Shown piece by piece: positions 1-5,478 of a stretch of DNA of 9,851 nt (position 1 is the stretch's first letter; each line of letters begins with the position of its first letter). The DNA comes from RUG563 sp024681215 (lineage in GTDB: Bacteria > Bacillota > Clostridia > Christensenellales > Aristaeellaceae), in contig JAILBG010000070.1 in assembly GCA_024681215.1 (NCBI GenBank), positions 1 to 9,851 of the forward strand, read 5' to 3'. The notes beneath the pieces were generated by a model. That model saw nothing but the letters and a program-made list of their open reading frames with translations. It did no database searches and was not told where the DNA came from. The translations under genes were made by a program, and so were the position numbers.

Positions 1-73
1 CCTCCTTCTCATAAAACCGAAGGGCCTTCACTGTCAGGTGGGACAGCCTGGAGAATTCACCGATCTTCAGCAC
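1..73 (-). CDS. MerR-family transcriptional regulator, N-terminus only (cut by window edge)
   Basis: Reading leftwards from a GTG at 73-71, the frame gives 24 codons starting (M)LKIGEFSRLSHLTVKALRF and then YEKE before the window ends. This is the start of the winged helix-turn-helix of MerR-family activators, where K-I-G-E-F-S begins helix 1, the L-T-V-K-A-L-R stretch is the recognition helix, and F/Y-Y-E follows. An AGGAGG lies 8 bases before the GTG, which supports this start. The family binds dyads inside over-long promoter spacers and untwists the DNA on effector binding; such a promoter sits directly upstream (101-131), so autoregulation is likely. The effector-binding half is outside the window, so the ligand and other target genes cannot be stated. 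Confidence 0.87.
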   Translation of the reverse strand, partial: MLKIGEFSRLSHLTVKALRFYEKE

Positions 74-100
74 GCTGTCAGCCTCCTCTCCTCAGCGCTC

Positions 101-131
101 ATCATAGGGCCTCCCCCTGGAGGAGAGTCAA
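101..131 (-). promoter_or_regulatory. MerR-type promoter/operator with 19-bp spacer
   Basis: On the minus strand a -35 TTGACT (131-126) and a -10 TATGAT (106-101) are separated by exactly 19 bases, two more than the sigma-A optimum. The spacer contains an inverted repeat, CCTCC-N4-GGAGG (110-123 on the plus strand), centred almost exactly in the spacer. Elongated spacers with a central dyad are the known signature of MerR-family operators. The promoter points into the MerR gene that starts about 28 bases downstream of the -10, so the regulator most likely controls its own expression here. Confidence 0.82.
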
Positions 132-261
132 GAGACAAATCATTGCTTCTTTGATCAAATTCCTTATTCTCGGATCGGTAATTATCAGCATGCTGTCCAT
201 TTTTCTTTTCCTTCCATGTAACCATCAATATACTGATAGCAAGCAGCTGCCAATTATCCTC

Positions 262-1110
262 TCATGGAATCAACTTCGTAAGGGCCTTTCTGTATAATTC
301 GGCAGCGGACGGTTTCCCTTTTTCTGAACATTGAGAATACAGTTCGATCCATTTTCCCACTCCGCCAAAGAGCGTATTCCCGGTTAGTTTCTTCAGATAG
401 TATTCCGCTAATGCTTCTGTCGGTTCCCAAGTCTCAAAACGCCGAAAAGCATCTTCTTCCCGTAACGCCTGTTTCAGCAGGTAGATAATAAACTCATGTC
501 CGATAAAAAGGAAACTGTCTTCCGGACTCCGGCAAATTCCGAAAATGTCATGTGTTTCAGAAATATCTATGGCTTCAGCACCATGTTGAATCGATGTGAC
601 CATAGATGGATGAAATGCTTCCACAGATAATGTACAGCCCACAACTGTCTCTGCCCGATCGGTAAAGTCACTCTGCTCAAAAAGAGGCATCACTTGGGCA
701 ATGTAATCTTCCAGTGATTTCTTGTCCTCCGGCCATATATCGTTGATATAGTGATCGTAATTTCTGACCATGACATCTGCTATTTCCCGCGCAGCTGGGA
801 CAAGAGCATGAAAATGCTCTGGAACGTCTCCACTGTCAGCCTGGCGGATAATCTCCTGATAATACGATTTTGCGTCTCCAGCCCATTGCGCAGCAGGATA
901 GCAAAGCATAAGGGTATACAGTTCTCCCCAGTGTGATCCCCCTGCGCACGTAATCAGGCGCTCATGCTTCTTTATCGTAGCAAGATCTTCCTCCAGATAA
1001 TCACCGCGATATTTTGCACCATAGTCGTTGTCATAACCGCACCTGGCTACTGATAGCATATGATATATATAATTCGTTTCGCGGTCAGCAATCATTCTGA
1101 TCTTATTCAC
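262..1110 (-). CDS. Hypothetical protein, 282 aa, with broken HExxH-like motif
   Basis: Not confidently recognised. The frame stays open up to a TTG at 1230, but the start chosen is GTG at 1110: a GGAGGT stands about 6 bases before it, and a promoter (1145-1173) lies inside the extra frame, whereas the TTG has no usable ribosome binding site. The product then begins MNKIRMIADRETNYIYHM. It is soluble, with no signal peptide or clear membrane segment. Visible blocks are C-G-Y-D-N-D-Y-G near residues 24-31, C-A-G-G-S-H-W-G-E-L-Y near 55-65, and H-E-F-I-I at 205-209 followed by T-E-A-L-A-E-Y-Y at 231-238. The last pair resembles the HExxH...E layout of gluzincin metallopeptidases, but the second histidine is isoleucine, so catalysis by that mechanism is unlikely. 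Base composition is more AT-rich than the genes to the right, which may mean transfer. It shares orientation with the MerR gene but that gene has its own promoter. Confidence 0.68.
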   Translation of the reverse strand: MNKIRMIADRETNYIYHMLSVARCGYDNDYGAKYRGDYLEEDLATIKKHERLITCAGGSHWGELYTLMLCYPAAQWAGDAKSYYQEIIRQADSGDVPEHFHALVPAAREIADVMVRNYDHYINDIWPEDKKSLEDYIAQVMPLFEQSDFTDRAETVVGCTLSVEAFHPSMVTSIQHGAEAIDISETHDIFGICRSPEDSFLFIGHEFIIYLLKQALREEDAFRRFETWEPTEALAEYYLKKLTGNTLFGGVGKWIELYSQCSEKGKPSAAELYRKALTKLIP

Positions 1111-1144
1111 TTGCAACCTCCATAAATCCCGATTTGTCGCTATC

Positions 1145-1173
1145 ATCATATCATGGGGAAGAATAGAAAACAA
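1145..1173 (-). promoter_or_regulatory. Promoter of the 282-aa hypothetical gene
   Basis: Minus strand: -35 TTGTTT (1173-1168), 17-base spacer, -10 TATGAT (1150-1145). Transcription would start near 1138, giving a leader of about 28 bases that contains the GGAGGT and leads to the GTG at 1110. The placement argues against the longer reading frame that begins at 1230. The -35 matches consensus at four of six positions. Confidence 0.62.
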
Positions 1174-1241
1174 GGGCGCAATGATACACCATACCGGTGA
1201 AATTGCGTCCTTTTGTATTTTATCGCTCAATGAATGTAACC

Positions 1242-1381
1242 GGGGCCGCAGCCCCTTCGATTATCATCCGCAGGCGGCATGTACGTCGCCGAGGAGCAAA
1301 TGAAATTTGCTTCCTCTATCAATTTCTGGCCGCAAAAGGAGCGTTTTCGCTGGCGAAAATGCCGTTTTGCAAGAAATTGAT
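1242..1381. repeat. Cluster of four consecutive inverted repeats (structured intergenic element)
   Basis: The gene-free stretch 1111-1429 holds the upstream gene's leader and promoter, then four back-to-back hairpins. (A) 1242-1255: GGGGC, four-base loop, GCCCC. (B) 1273-1290: six-pair stem with one G-U. (C) 1291-1316: GAGGA/TCCTC and GCAAAT/ATTTGC arms, loop GAA, one bulge at 1311. (D) 1318-1381: outer arms ATCAATTTCT and AGAAATTGAT, middle arms GCAAAA (1332-1337) and TTTTGC (1365-1370), and an inner nine-pair stem with one G-T (1342-1350 with 1353-1361). The pairing is direct observation. It could be an interspersed palindromic repeat of this genome, a small non-autonomous mobile element, or a structured RNA read leftwards from the reductase. 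No protein-coding gene is convincing here. Confidence 0.6.
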
Positions 1382-1388
1382 GGATCGA

Positions 1389-1418
1389 AAAAAAGCGGAA
1401 TCACAATTCCGCTTTTTT
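1389..1418 (-). terminator. Intrinsic terminator after the SDR gene (bidirectional shape)
   Basis: A perfect 13-pair inverted repeat: six A, GCGGAAT, loop CACA, ATTCCGC, six T. On the minus strand it lies 11 bases past the stop of the reductase, with a GC-containing stem core followed by a U-tract, so it should end that transcript. Its symmetry means it could also stop plus-strand transcription, although no plus-strand gene ends here. Confidence 0.85.
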
Positions 1419-1429
1419 CCGGTCTGCGG

Positions 1430-2176
1430 TCAATACGGGCTGTCGAATTCCGCTTCGGCTTTCTTCACCGCGTCCTCCAGCGTCATGCCCGCGAAATGCT
1501 GCGCGCCCAGATACCTTCCGGATTTCCCGTCGTTCACGAACGCGCCCACGGCGATGCCGGGAATGGCGCTCTCCGGGGCGTTGGGAGCGTGCTGCCCGCC
1601 CAGGTCCGTACGGCACCAGCCGGGATCGGTGAGGTTGATCAGCACGTCCGTGCCCTGAACGGTGGAGCCCAGGTCTATGGTGATCTTGTCCAGGGCCGCC
1701 TTGCTGGCGGAGTAGCCCGCCTGCTGCGGCTCCAGGCGGATGCCGCTGGTGGTGTTCACGATCCGCCCCGTGCCCCGGGCGATCATTTTCGGCAGGAAAT
1801 GATAGCAGATCATGGCCGGGGAAATGGTGTTCACCCGGAAGCTGATCTCGTAATCCGATACGGGGGTATCGAAATATTCCGTCCGGTAGGCGATCTGCAG
1901 CCCCGCGTTGTTCAAGACGATGTCCACGTCCACGCCCATGGCGTCGATTTCCCCGAGCATCCGCTTTACCTGGTCCGGATCGTTCAGGTCCGCCGCCACG
2001 GCCCGGGCCTCCACGCCCAGGGCGCGCACTTCCGCAAGCGCCTTTTCCGTATGGGAAAGATCCCGGCTGTGCAGGATCAGATTGCAGCCCTGCTCCGCCA
2101 TGAATTTTGCCGTCAGATAGCCGATGCCCCGGGCCGCGCCGGTGATCAGCGCCCATCTGCCCTTTGCCTGATACAT
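1430..2176 (-). CDS. Short-chain dehydrogenase/reductase (SDR family), 248 aa
   Basis: A classical SDR oxidoreductase of normal length, expected to be a cytosolic NAD(P)(H)-dependent enzyme reducing a carbonyl or oxidising an alcohol. The Rossmann nucleotide loop T-G-A-A-R-G-I-G is at 12-19, the acidic A-D-L at 62-64, the N-N-A-G motif at 89-92, a structural/catalytic Asn at 116, the catalytic Ser at about 144, and Y-S-A-S-K (Tyr155, Lys159) completes the active site. The P-G-W at 185-187 is the usual segment after beta-6. A run H-S-R at 36-38 after the second strand may favour NADPH, but this is inference. The start at 2176 has GGGAGGGG about 6 bases upstream. Its promoter carries an inverted repeat, so it is probably repressor-controlled. 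It is divergent from the serine hydrolase. The substrate cannot be deduced. Confidence 0.93.
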   Translation of the reverse strand: MYQAKGRWALITGAARGIGYLTAKFMAEQGCNLILHSRDLSHTEKALAEVRALGVEARAVAADLNDPDQVKRMLGEIDAMGVDVDIVLNNAGLQIAYRTEYFDTPVSDYEISFRVNTISPAMICYHFLPKMIARGTGRIVNTTSGIRLEPQQAGYSASKAALDKITIDLGSTVQGTDVLINLTDPGWCRTDLGGQHAPNAPESAIPGIAVGAFVNDGKSGRYLGAQHFAGMTLEDAVKKAEAEFDSPY

Positions 2177-2202
2177 GGTATGCCCCTCCCGTCCTGTGCG
2201 TT

Positions 2203-2219
2203 ATACAGGCATACTGTAT
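2203..2219. promoter_or_regulatory. Operator-like perfect inverted repeat over the SDR -10 and start site
   Basis: ATACAG, five-base centre GCATA, CTGTAT: a perfect 6-5-6 palindrome. It covers the -10 and the predicted transcription start of the reductase, the usual position for a repressor. Size and symmetry suit a dimeric TetR-like or similar helix-turn-helix repressor. No such gene is in the window, so the protein that binds is unknown. Confidence 0.55.
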
Positions 2220-2241
2220 CCCTCCCGGGCGTTTTTTTCAA
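2213..2241 (-). promoter_or_regulatory. Promoter of the SDR gene
   Basis: Minus strand: -35 TTGAAA (2241-2236), 17-base spacer, -10 TACAGT (2218-2213). The expected start is near 2206, giving a leader of about 30 bases with the ribosome binding site. The -10 lies inside the inverted repeat at 2203-2219. Confidence 0.6.
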
Positions 2242-2250
2242 GGGCCTTCC

Positions 2251-2269
2251 TCCGGGGATTTTCCCCGGA
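2251..2269. repeat. Perfect 8-bp stem-loop between divergent promoters
   Basis: TCCGGGGA, loop TTT, TCCCCGGA, lying between the reductase -35 and the hydrolase promoter. No U-tract follows directly on either strand: on the plus strand T residues begin only about 8 bases later, and on the minus strand purines and GGCCC follow. It is therefore a poor terminator; it may be a protein-binding site or an insulating element between the two divergent units. Confidence 0.4.
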
Positions 2270-2316
2270 TTACGGATTTTTCAATACTCCCGGGCCGTAA
2301 AAGGCGGCGTTTCCCC

Positions 2317-2345
2317 TTGCCGGCGAGGGTGATTTGCGGTAAACT
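2317..2345 (+). promoter_or_regulatory. Promoter of the beta-lactamase-like gene
   Basis: -35 TTGCCG (2317-2322), 17-base spacer, -10 TAAACT (2340-2345). Transcription would begin near 2352, leaving a leader of about 32 bases with GGGGAGGT (2370-2377) placed 6 bases before the ATG. Confidence 0.6.
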
Positions 2346-2383
2346 GTTTTCAGAAAAAAATACAGCTTTGGGGAGGTGCCCAT

Positions 2384-3817
2384 ATGCCCGGTTCCTTTCA
2401 GTTCCCCGCCTGGTCCTCGCCGGAGGAGGCGCGCGTTTCCTCCGCGGGCCTGATCCGGTTCTTGGACGCATGGGAAAAGATCCGCGACCAGGTGCAGTTT
2501 CACAGCCTGATCCTGCTGCGCCACGGAAAAACCGTGTGCAGAATGAACTTTTCCCCCTATGACGACGTAACGCCCCACGCCCTGTTTTCCCTGAGCAAAT
2601 CCTTCACCAGCGCGGCGGCGGGATTTGCCGTCAGCGAAGGGAAGCTGCGCTGGGACAGCAGCGTAACCGAGGTGCTGCCCGAGGAGATCCCGGAAGGGCG
2701 GGAGGAGGAGCTGCGCTGCGTCACGGTGGAAACGCTGCTTTCGATGGGCTCCGGCCTGGAGGAGGCCTCCGATTCCCCTTCCTATGATCCCGGCGTCACC
2801 TGGGCCCGGCACGTGCTCAGCCACAAGCTGGTCCATCCCCCCATGACCCACTTTCATTACAACACCTTCGGCACCTACCTGGTCTCCTGCATGGTGCAGA
2901 AGGCCGTGAGCGAAACCGTGCGGGATTACCTGATCCCCCGGCTGTTCTCTCCCCTGGGCATCGAAACCCCGGAATGGGACAAGAGCCCCCAGGGGGTGTG
3001 CTGCGGCGGGTTCGGGCTGCATCTGTCCGCGGACAGCATCGCCCGTTTCGGCCAGTGCCTGCTGCAGAAAGGCGTCTGGCAGGGAAAGCAGGTACTGCCC
3101 GAGGGCTGGGTGGACCTGGCCACCCGGGAGCACATCGCCAACTATGAAGGCCAGCCCCAGGAGGGCAACGAATGGGCCCAGGGCTACGGCTTCCAGTTCT
3201 GGCGCTGCATGGACGGCCGCTACCGGGGCGACGGAGCCATGGGCCAGGCCTGCATCGTGGATGAGAAGCGGGACGCCGTGCTGGCCGTCACCTGCGCCGC
3301 CGGCGATATGGGCGCGGAATTCCGGCTGATCCGGGAGCACGTTTTCCCCGCCTTCGACGCCCCGGCAGGCACGGAGCGGGAGCAGGCCGATCTGCGAAAG
3401 CGCATCGCGGCCCTTCGCTATGATTTCCCCGCCGACGACGGGAGCGGCCTGCCCCTGCCGGACGGCGTCTTTGAAATGGTGCAGCAGGGGGAGCGCATCC
3501 GCCTTTCCATGCGCCGGGCGCTGCTGGACCAGATCGAGCTCCGGCTGGAACTCCCCGGCCGGCCGCTGATCCGCCTGTACCTGCCCCGGGGCAAGGCCGG
3601 CCTTTCCGCCATGCTGCCCATGGACGAAAAGACGACGGTGCGCCTGTTCGGCGCTTACGGCTGGCAGGAGGGCAAGCTGCGCGTGGCGCTGCGCTCCCCC
3701 GATTCCCCCCTTACCCTGGACGGCGCCTTCACCTGGCAGGCGGACGCCCTCGCTTTCGACGGCGTGGGCATCGGCGTGCCCGGCGGGCACCTGGAGTACC
3801 GGCGGGTGGAAGCGTAG
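2384..3817 (+). CDS. Serine hydrolase of the beta-lactamase/PBP (class C-like) family, 477 aa
   Basis: The N-terminal ~320 residues form a beta-lactamase-family domain. The nucleophile motif S-L-S-K is at 69-72, the second motif H-Y-N-T with Tyr159 matches the Y-N-S variant of Y-x-N, and D-G-A-M-G-Q at 283-288 stands where the third active-site motif is expected. Residues ~330-477 are a separate, beta-rich tail, a common addition in this family whose role is not known to me. There is no signal peptide (it begins MPGSFQFPAW), so the enzyme is probably cytosolic and more likely an esterase or peptidase than a cell-wall enzyme or drug-resistance lactamase; this is inference. ATG at 2384 follows GGGGAGGT by 6 bases. 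It is divergent from the reductase and ends 13 bases from the convergent gene on the right, with no terminator visible between. Confidence 0.88.
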   Translation: MPGSFQFPAWSSPEEARVSSAGLIRFLDAWEKIRDQVQFHSLILLRHGKTVCRMNFSPYDDVTPHALFSLSKSFTSAAAGFAVSEGKLRWDSSVTEVLPEEIPEGREEELRCVTVETLLSMGSGLEEASDSPSYDPGVTWARHVLSHKLVHPPMTHFHYNTFGTYLVSCMVQKAVSETVRDYLIPRLFSPLGIETPEWDKSPQGVCCGGFGLHLSADSIARFGQCLLQKGVWQGKQVLPEGWVDLATREHIANYEGQPQEGNEWAQGYGFQFWRCMDGRYRGDGAMGQACIVDEKRDAVLAVTCAAGDMGAEFRLIREHVFPAFDAPAGTEREQADLRKRIAALRYDFPADDGSGLPLPDGVFEMVQQGERIRLSMRRALLDQIELRLELPGRPLIRLYLPRGKAGLSAMLPMDEKTTVRLFGAYGWQEGKLRVALRSPDSPLTLDGAFTWQADALAFDGVGIGVPGGHLEYRRVEA

Positions 3818-3830
3818 CGGCCGGGCCTTC

Positions 3831-4595
3831 TCACGTCGCCTCCTTTTCCAGCACCCAATAGCCCAGATGATACCGGTACCCCGGCAGCTCCGCCGGGGGC
3901 CGGTAGGGGGTGCCGGGCAGGGCGTAAGCGATCCGTCGCACCCGTCCGTCCCGGACGTACCGCCCCAGGGCGCAGTAAGCCGTGCCCGGCAGGGGCGAAG
4001 GCGCGCGCACGAAGCGCCATCCCGGGGCGTAAAACGGCGAAAAGGGCGGCAGCAGCTCGAAAAACGGCCGCAGTTCCTCCGTTCCCCGGGGCCAGGAAAG
4101 AACGGGCAGGGCGTCCACCGGCGGCGTATCCGCCGACGCGCGCCGGGCCGGTTCCGGGACGGCGGGGCGTTCCGGCGCTGCCGGCATTTCCCGGGGCGCG
4201 GGCGGGCCCTCCGCGGGCCTTTTTTCTTCCGGAACCGGGTTTTCCGGGGGCGCCGGCGGCGTCCCTTTTTTCTGCGGCTTTTCCGCCGCTTTTTTCAGCG
4301 CGCCGCAGCACCGGAAATAGCTTTCCTCCGCCGAAGTCCCCTCCTCCCACATGATCACGCGCCTCGCCGCCGTCACGAACAGCGGACCCGCCCCGTGGGC
4401 CTCCCCGGCCCAGTTCCCTTCCCGGTCCGCCTTTCCGCCCGCGCAGCGGCAGGCCTTTTCCCCTTCGATCCGCCACAGCGCCGCTTCCGCCCCCGGCGGA
4501 AGCCCCCGGGCGAAAACGCGCCTGTTTTCCCCCGCGGCCCGTACGTATCCCGCCGCTCCCTGCCGGCCCCGCAGCATGCCGTATCCCTTTTCCAT
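3831..4595 (-). CDS. Hypothetical two-domain protein with proline-rich linker, 254 aa
   Basis: No family recognised with certainty. The N-terminal part (1-~85) reads like a small beta domain: G-Y-V-R, then G-L-P-P-G-A-E-A-A-L-W, then A-D-R-E-G-N-W. Residues ~105-160 are a disordered linker rich in Pro, Ala, Glu and Lys. The C-terminal part (~165-254) is a compact domain with P-F-F-E-L, P-G-W-R-F-V at 191-196, L-G-R-Y-V at 210-214, an A-Y-A-L-P-G-T motif at 223-229 and G-Y-W-V-L at 245-249. Aromatic and Gly-rich spacing suggests a conserved ligand- or protein-binding fold. There is no signal peptide or membrane segment. ATG at 4595 has GGGAGGAA about 6 bases upstream. The minus-strand frame is supported over the plus-strand frames opposite by its start site and domain order. 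It is divergent from surE and convergent with the hydrolase. No strong promoter was found for it. Confidence 0.75.
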   Translation of the reverse strand: MEKGYGMLRGRQGAAGYVRAAGENRRVFARGLPPGAEAALWRIEGEKACRCAGGKADREGNWAGEAHGAGPLFVTAARRVIMWEEGTSAEESYFRCCGALKKAAEKPQKKGTPPAPPENPVPEEKRPAEGPPAPREMPAAPERPAVPEPARRASADTPPVDALPVLSWPRGTEELRPFFELLPPFSPFYAPGWRFVRAPSPLPGTAYCALGRYVRDGRVRRIAYALPGTPYRPPAELPGYRYHLGYWVLEKEAT

Positions 4596-4647
4596 GGCTC
4601 ATTCCTCCCCTCGGGGCAGGATATGCGCCCGGAATCGCGCCGCATGC

Positions 4648-4676
4648 TTGCGCCGGACGGGTTTTTCCTGTATAAT
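4648..4676 (+). promoter_or_regulatory. Promoter of the surE operon
   Basis: -35 TTGCGC (4648-4653), 17-base spacer, perfect -10 TATAAT (4671-4676). Start is expected near 4683, with a leader of about 28 bases carrying AAGGAG before the ATG of surE. No other convincing promoter is seen between here and 9700, so it probably drives all five downstream genes. Confidence 0.78.
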
Positions 4677-4710
4677 GGCAGGGAAGCTGATTTTGAGGAA
4701 GGAGCGCAAA

Positions 4711-5478
4711 ATGCACATCCTGCTTACCAATGACGACGGCATCCACGCCGAGGGCCTCCGCGCCCTGGCGGACGCCGCCCTGCGCCGGGGCCACCGGGTC
4801 ACCGTCAGCGCCCCCATGGGCCAGTGCAGCGCCAACAGCCAGCACATCACCCTGCGCACCCCCCTGCTGGTGCACAATATCCCCTGGGAGGGCGTGCGGG
4901 CCTACGCCGTGGAAGGCACGCCCACGGACTGCGTGCGCGTGGTGCCGGATCTGACGGGGGATCCCGTGGATTTCTGCATTTCCGGCATCAACCGGGGCGA
5001 AAACGCCGGCAGCGCCACCTATTACAGCGGCACCGTGGCCGCTGCCCGGGAAGCCGCCATGCTGTATATGCCCGCCATGGCCGTATCCATCATGGTGGGG
5101 GCGGACGCCCGGATGCTGGAGCGGCTGGCGGACCTGGCCATCCGCATGGCGGAACGGTTCCGGGATACGAAGCTGCCCCGCTTCACCCTCATCAATATCA
5201 ACGCCCCCGCCATTCCCCCGGAGGAATGGAAGCCCCTGCGGGTCTGCCCCCTGAGCCAGGCTTACTACCAGGACGGATACGAAAAGCGCGTCAGCCCCCT
5301 GGGACAGACCTATCTGTGGATCGCCGCCAACGATACCTCCGGCGTGCCCATGGAGGAGCCGGAGGAGGGCAGCGACTACGCCCTCATGCGCGCCGGGCAT
5401 GTGACCTGCACGTTCCTGGGCGCCTTTGCCGACCATAACGCGGCCTTCGGGCCCGCCCTGCAGGATTTTGAGTTATGA
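4711..5478 (+). CDS. surE: 5'/3'-nucleotidase SurE, 255 aa
   Basis: SurE is a metal-dependent phosphatase that removes phosphate from nucleoside 5'- and 3'-monophosphates and sometimes short polyphosphate. The protein opens MHILLTNDDGIHAEGLRAL, the family signature, with metal ligands Asp8 and Asp9. Ser40 in G-Q-C-S-A-N-S and Asn94 in S-G-I-N-R-G-E-N supply the other expected ligands, followed by Y-Y-S-G-T-V-A-A-A-R-E-A at 104-115. Length is normal for the family. An open frame extends upstream to 4351, but ATG at 4711 matches the family N-terminus and has AAGGAG (4699-4704) 6 bases before it and a promoter before that. Its stop overlaps the next start by ATGA, indicating translational coupling. 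Confidence 0.96.
   Translation: MHILLTNDDGIHAEGLRALADAALRRGHRVTVSAPMGQCSANSQHITLRTPLLVHNIPWEGVRAYAVEGTPTDCVRVVPDLTGDPVDFCISGINRGENAGSATYYSGTVAAAREAAMLYMPAMAVSIMVGADARMLERLADLAIRMAERFRDTKLPRFTLININAPAIPPEEWKPLRVCPLSQAYYQDGYEKRVSPLGQTYLWIAANDTSGVPMEEPEEGSDYALMRAGHVTCTFLGAFADHNAAFGPALQDFEL

Noticed and set aside
75..258. Short minus-strand open frame between the 282-aa gene and the MerR gene
   Set aside because: It has no start with a ribosome binding site, runs through the MerR promoter, and its sequence is low in hydrophobic residues and shows no motif.
235..261. GCAGCTGC-centred palindrome after the 282-aa gene as a terminator
   Set aside because: The stem is short and no U-tract follows on the minus strand.
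2270..3790. Long minus-strand open frame opposite the beta-lactamase-like gene
   Set aside because: It mirrors a gene with intact catalytic motifs and has no ribosome binding site or family resemblance.
3818..3830. Terminator between the convergent hydrolase and 254-aa genes
   Set aside because: Only 13 bases separate the stops, and no hairpin with a T-tract is visible in or around the gap.
4351..4710. Possible N-terminal extension of SurE
   Set aside because: SurE proteins begin at the M-x-I-L-x-T-N-D-D motif, and a ribosome binding site and promoter stand directly before ATG 4711.
4596..4710. Promoter for the 254-aa gene on the minus strand
   Set aside because: A TATACA overlaps the surE -10 in reverse, but the matching -35 would be CTCAAA, too weak to report as a feature.
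3655..5436. Long minus-strand open frame (593 codons) across the hydrolase end, the 254-aa gene and surE
   Set aside because: It overlaps surE on the opposite strand and the 254-aa gene in another frame, both of which have proper ribosome binding sites; its translation is Gly/Arg/Ala-rich and lacks domains.
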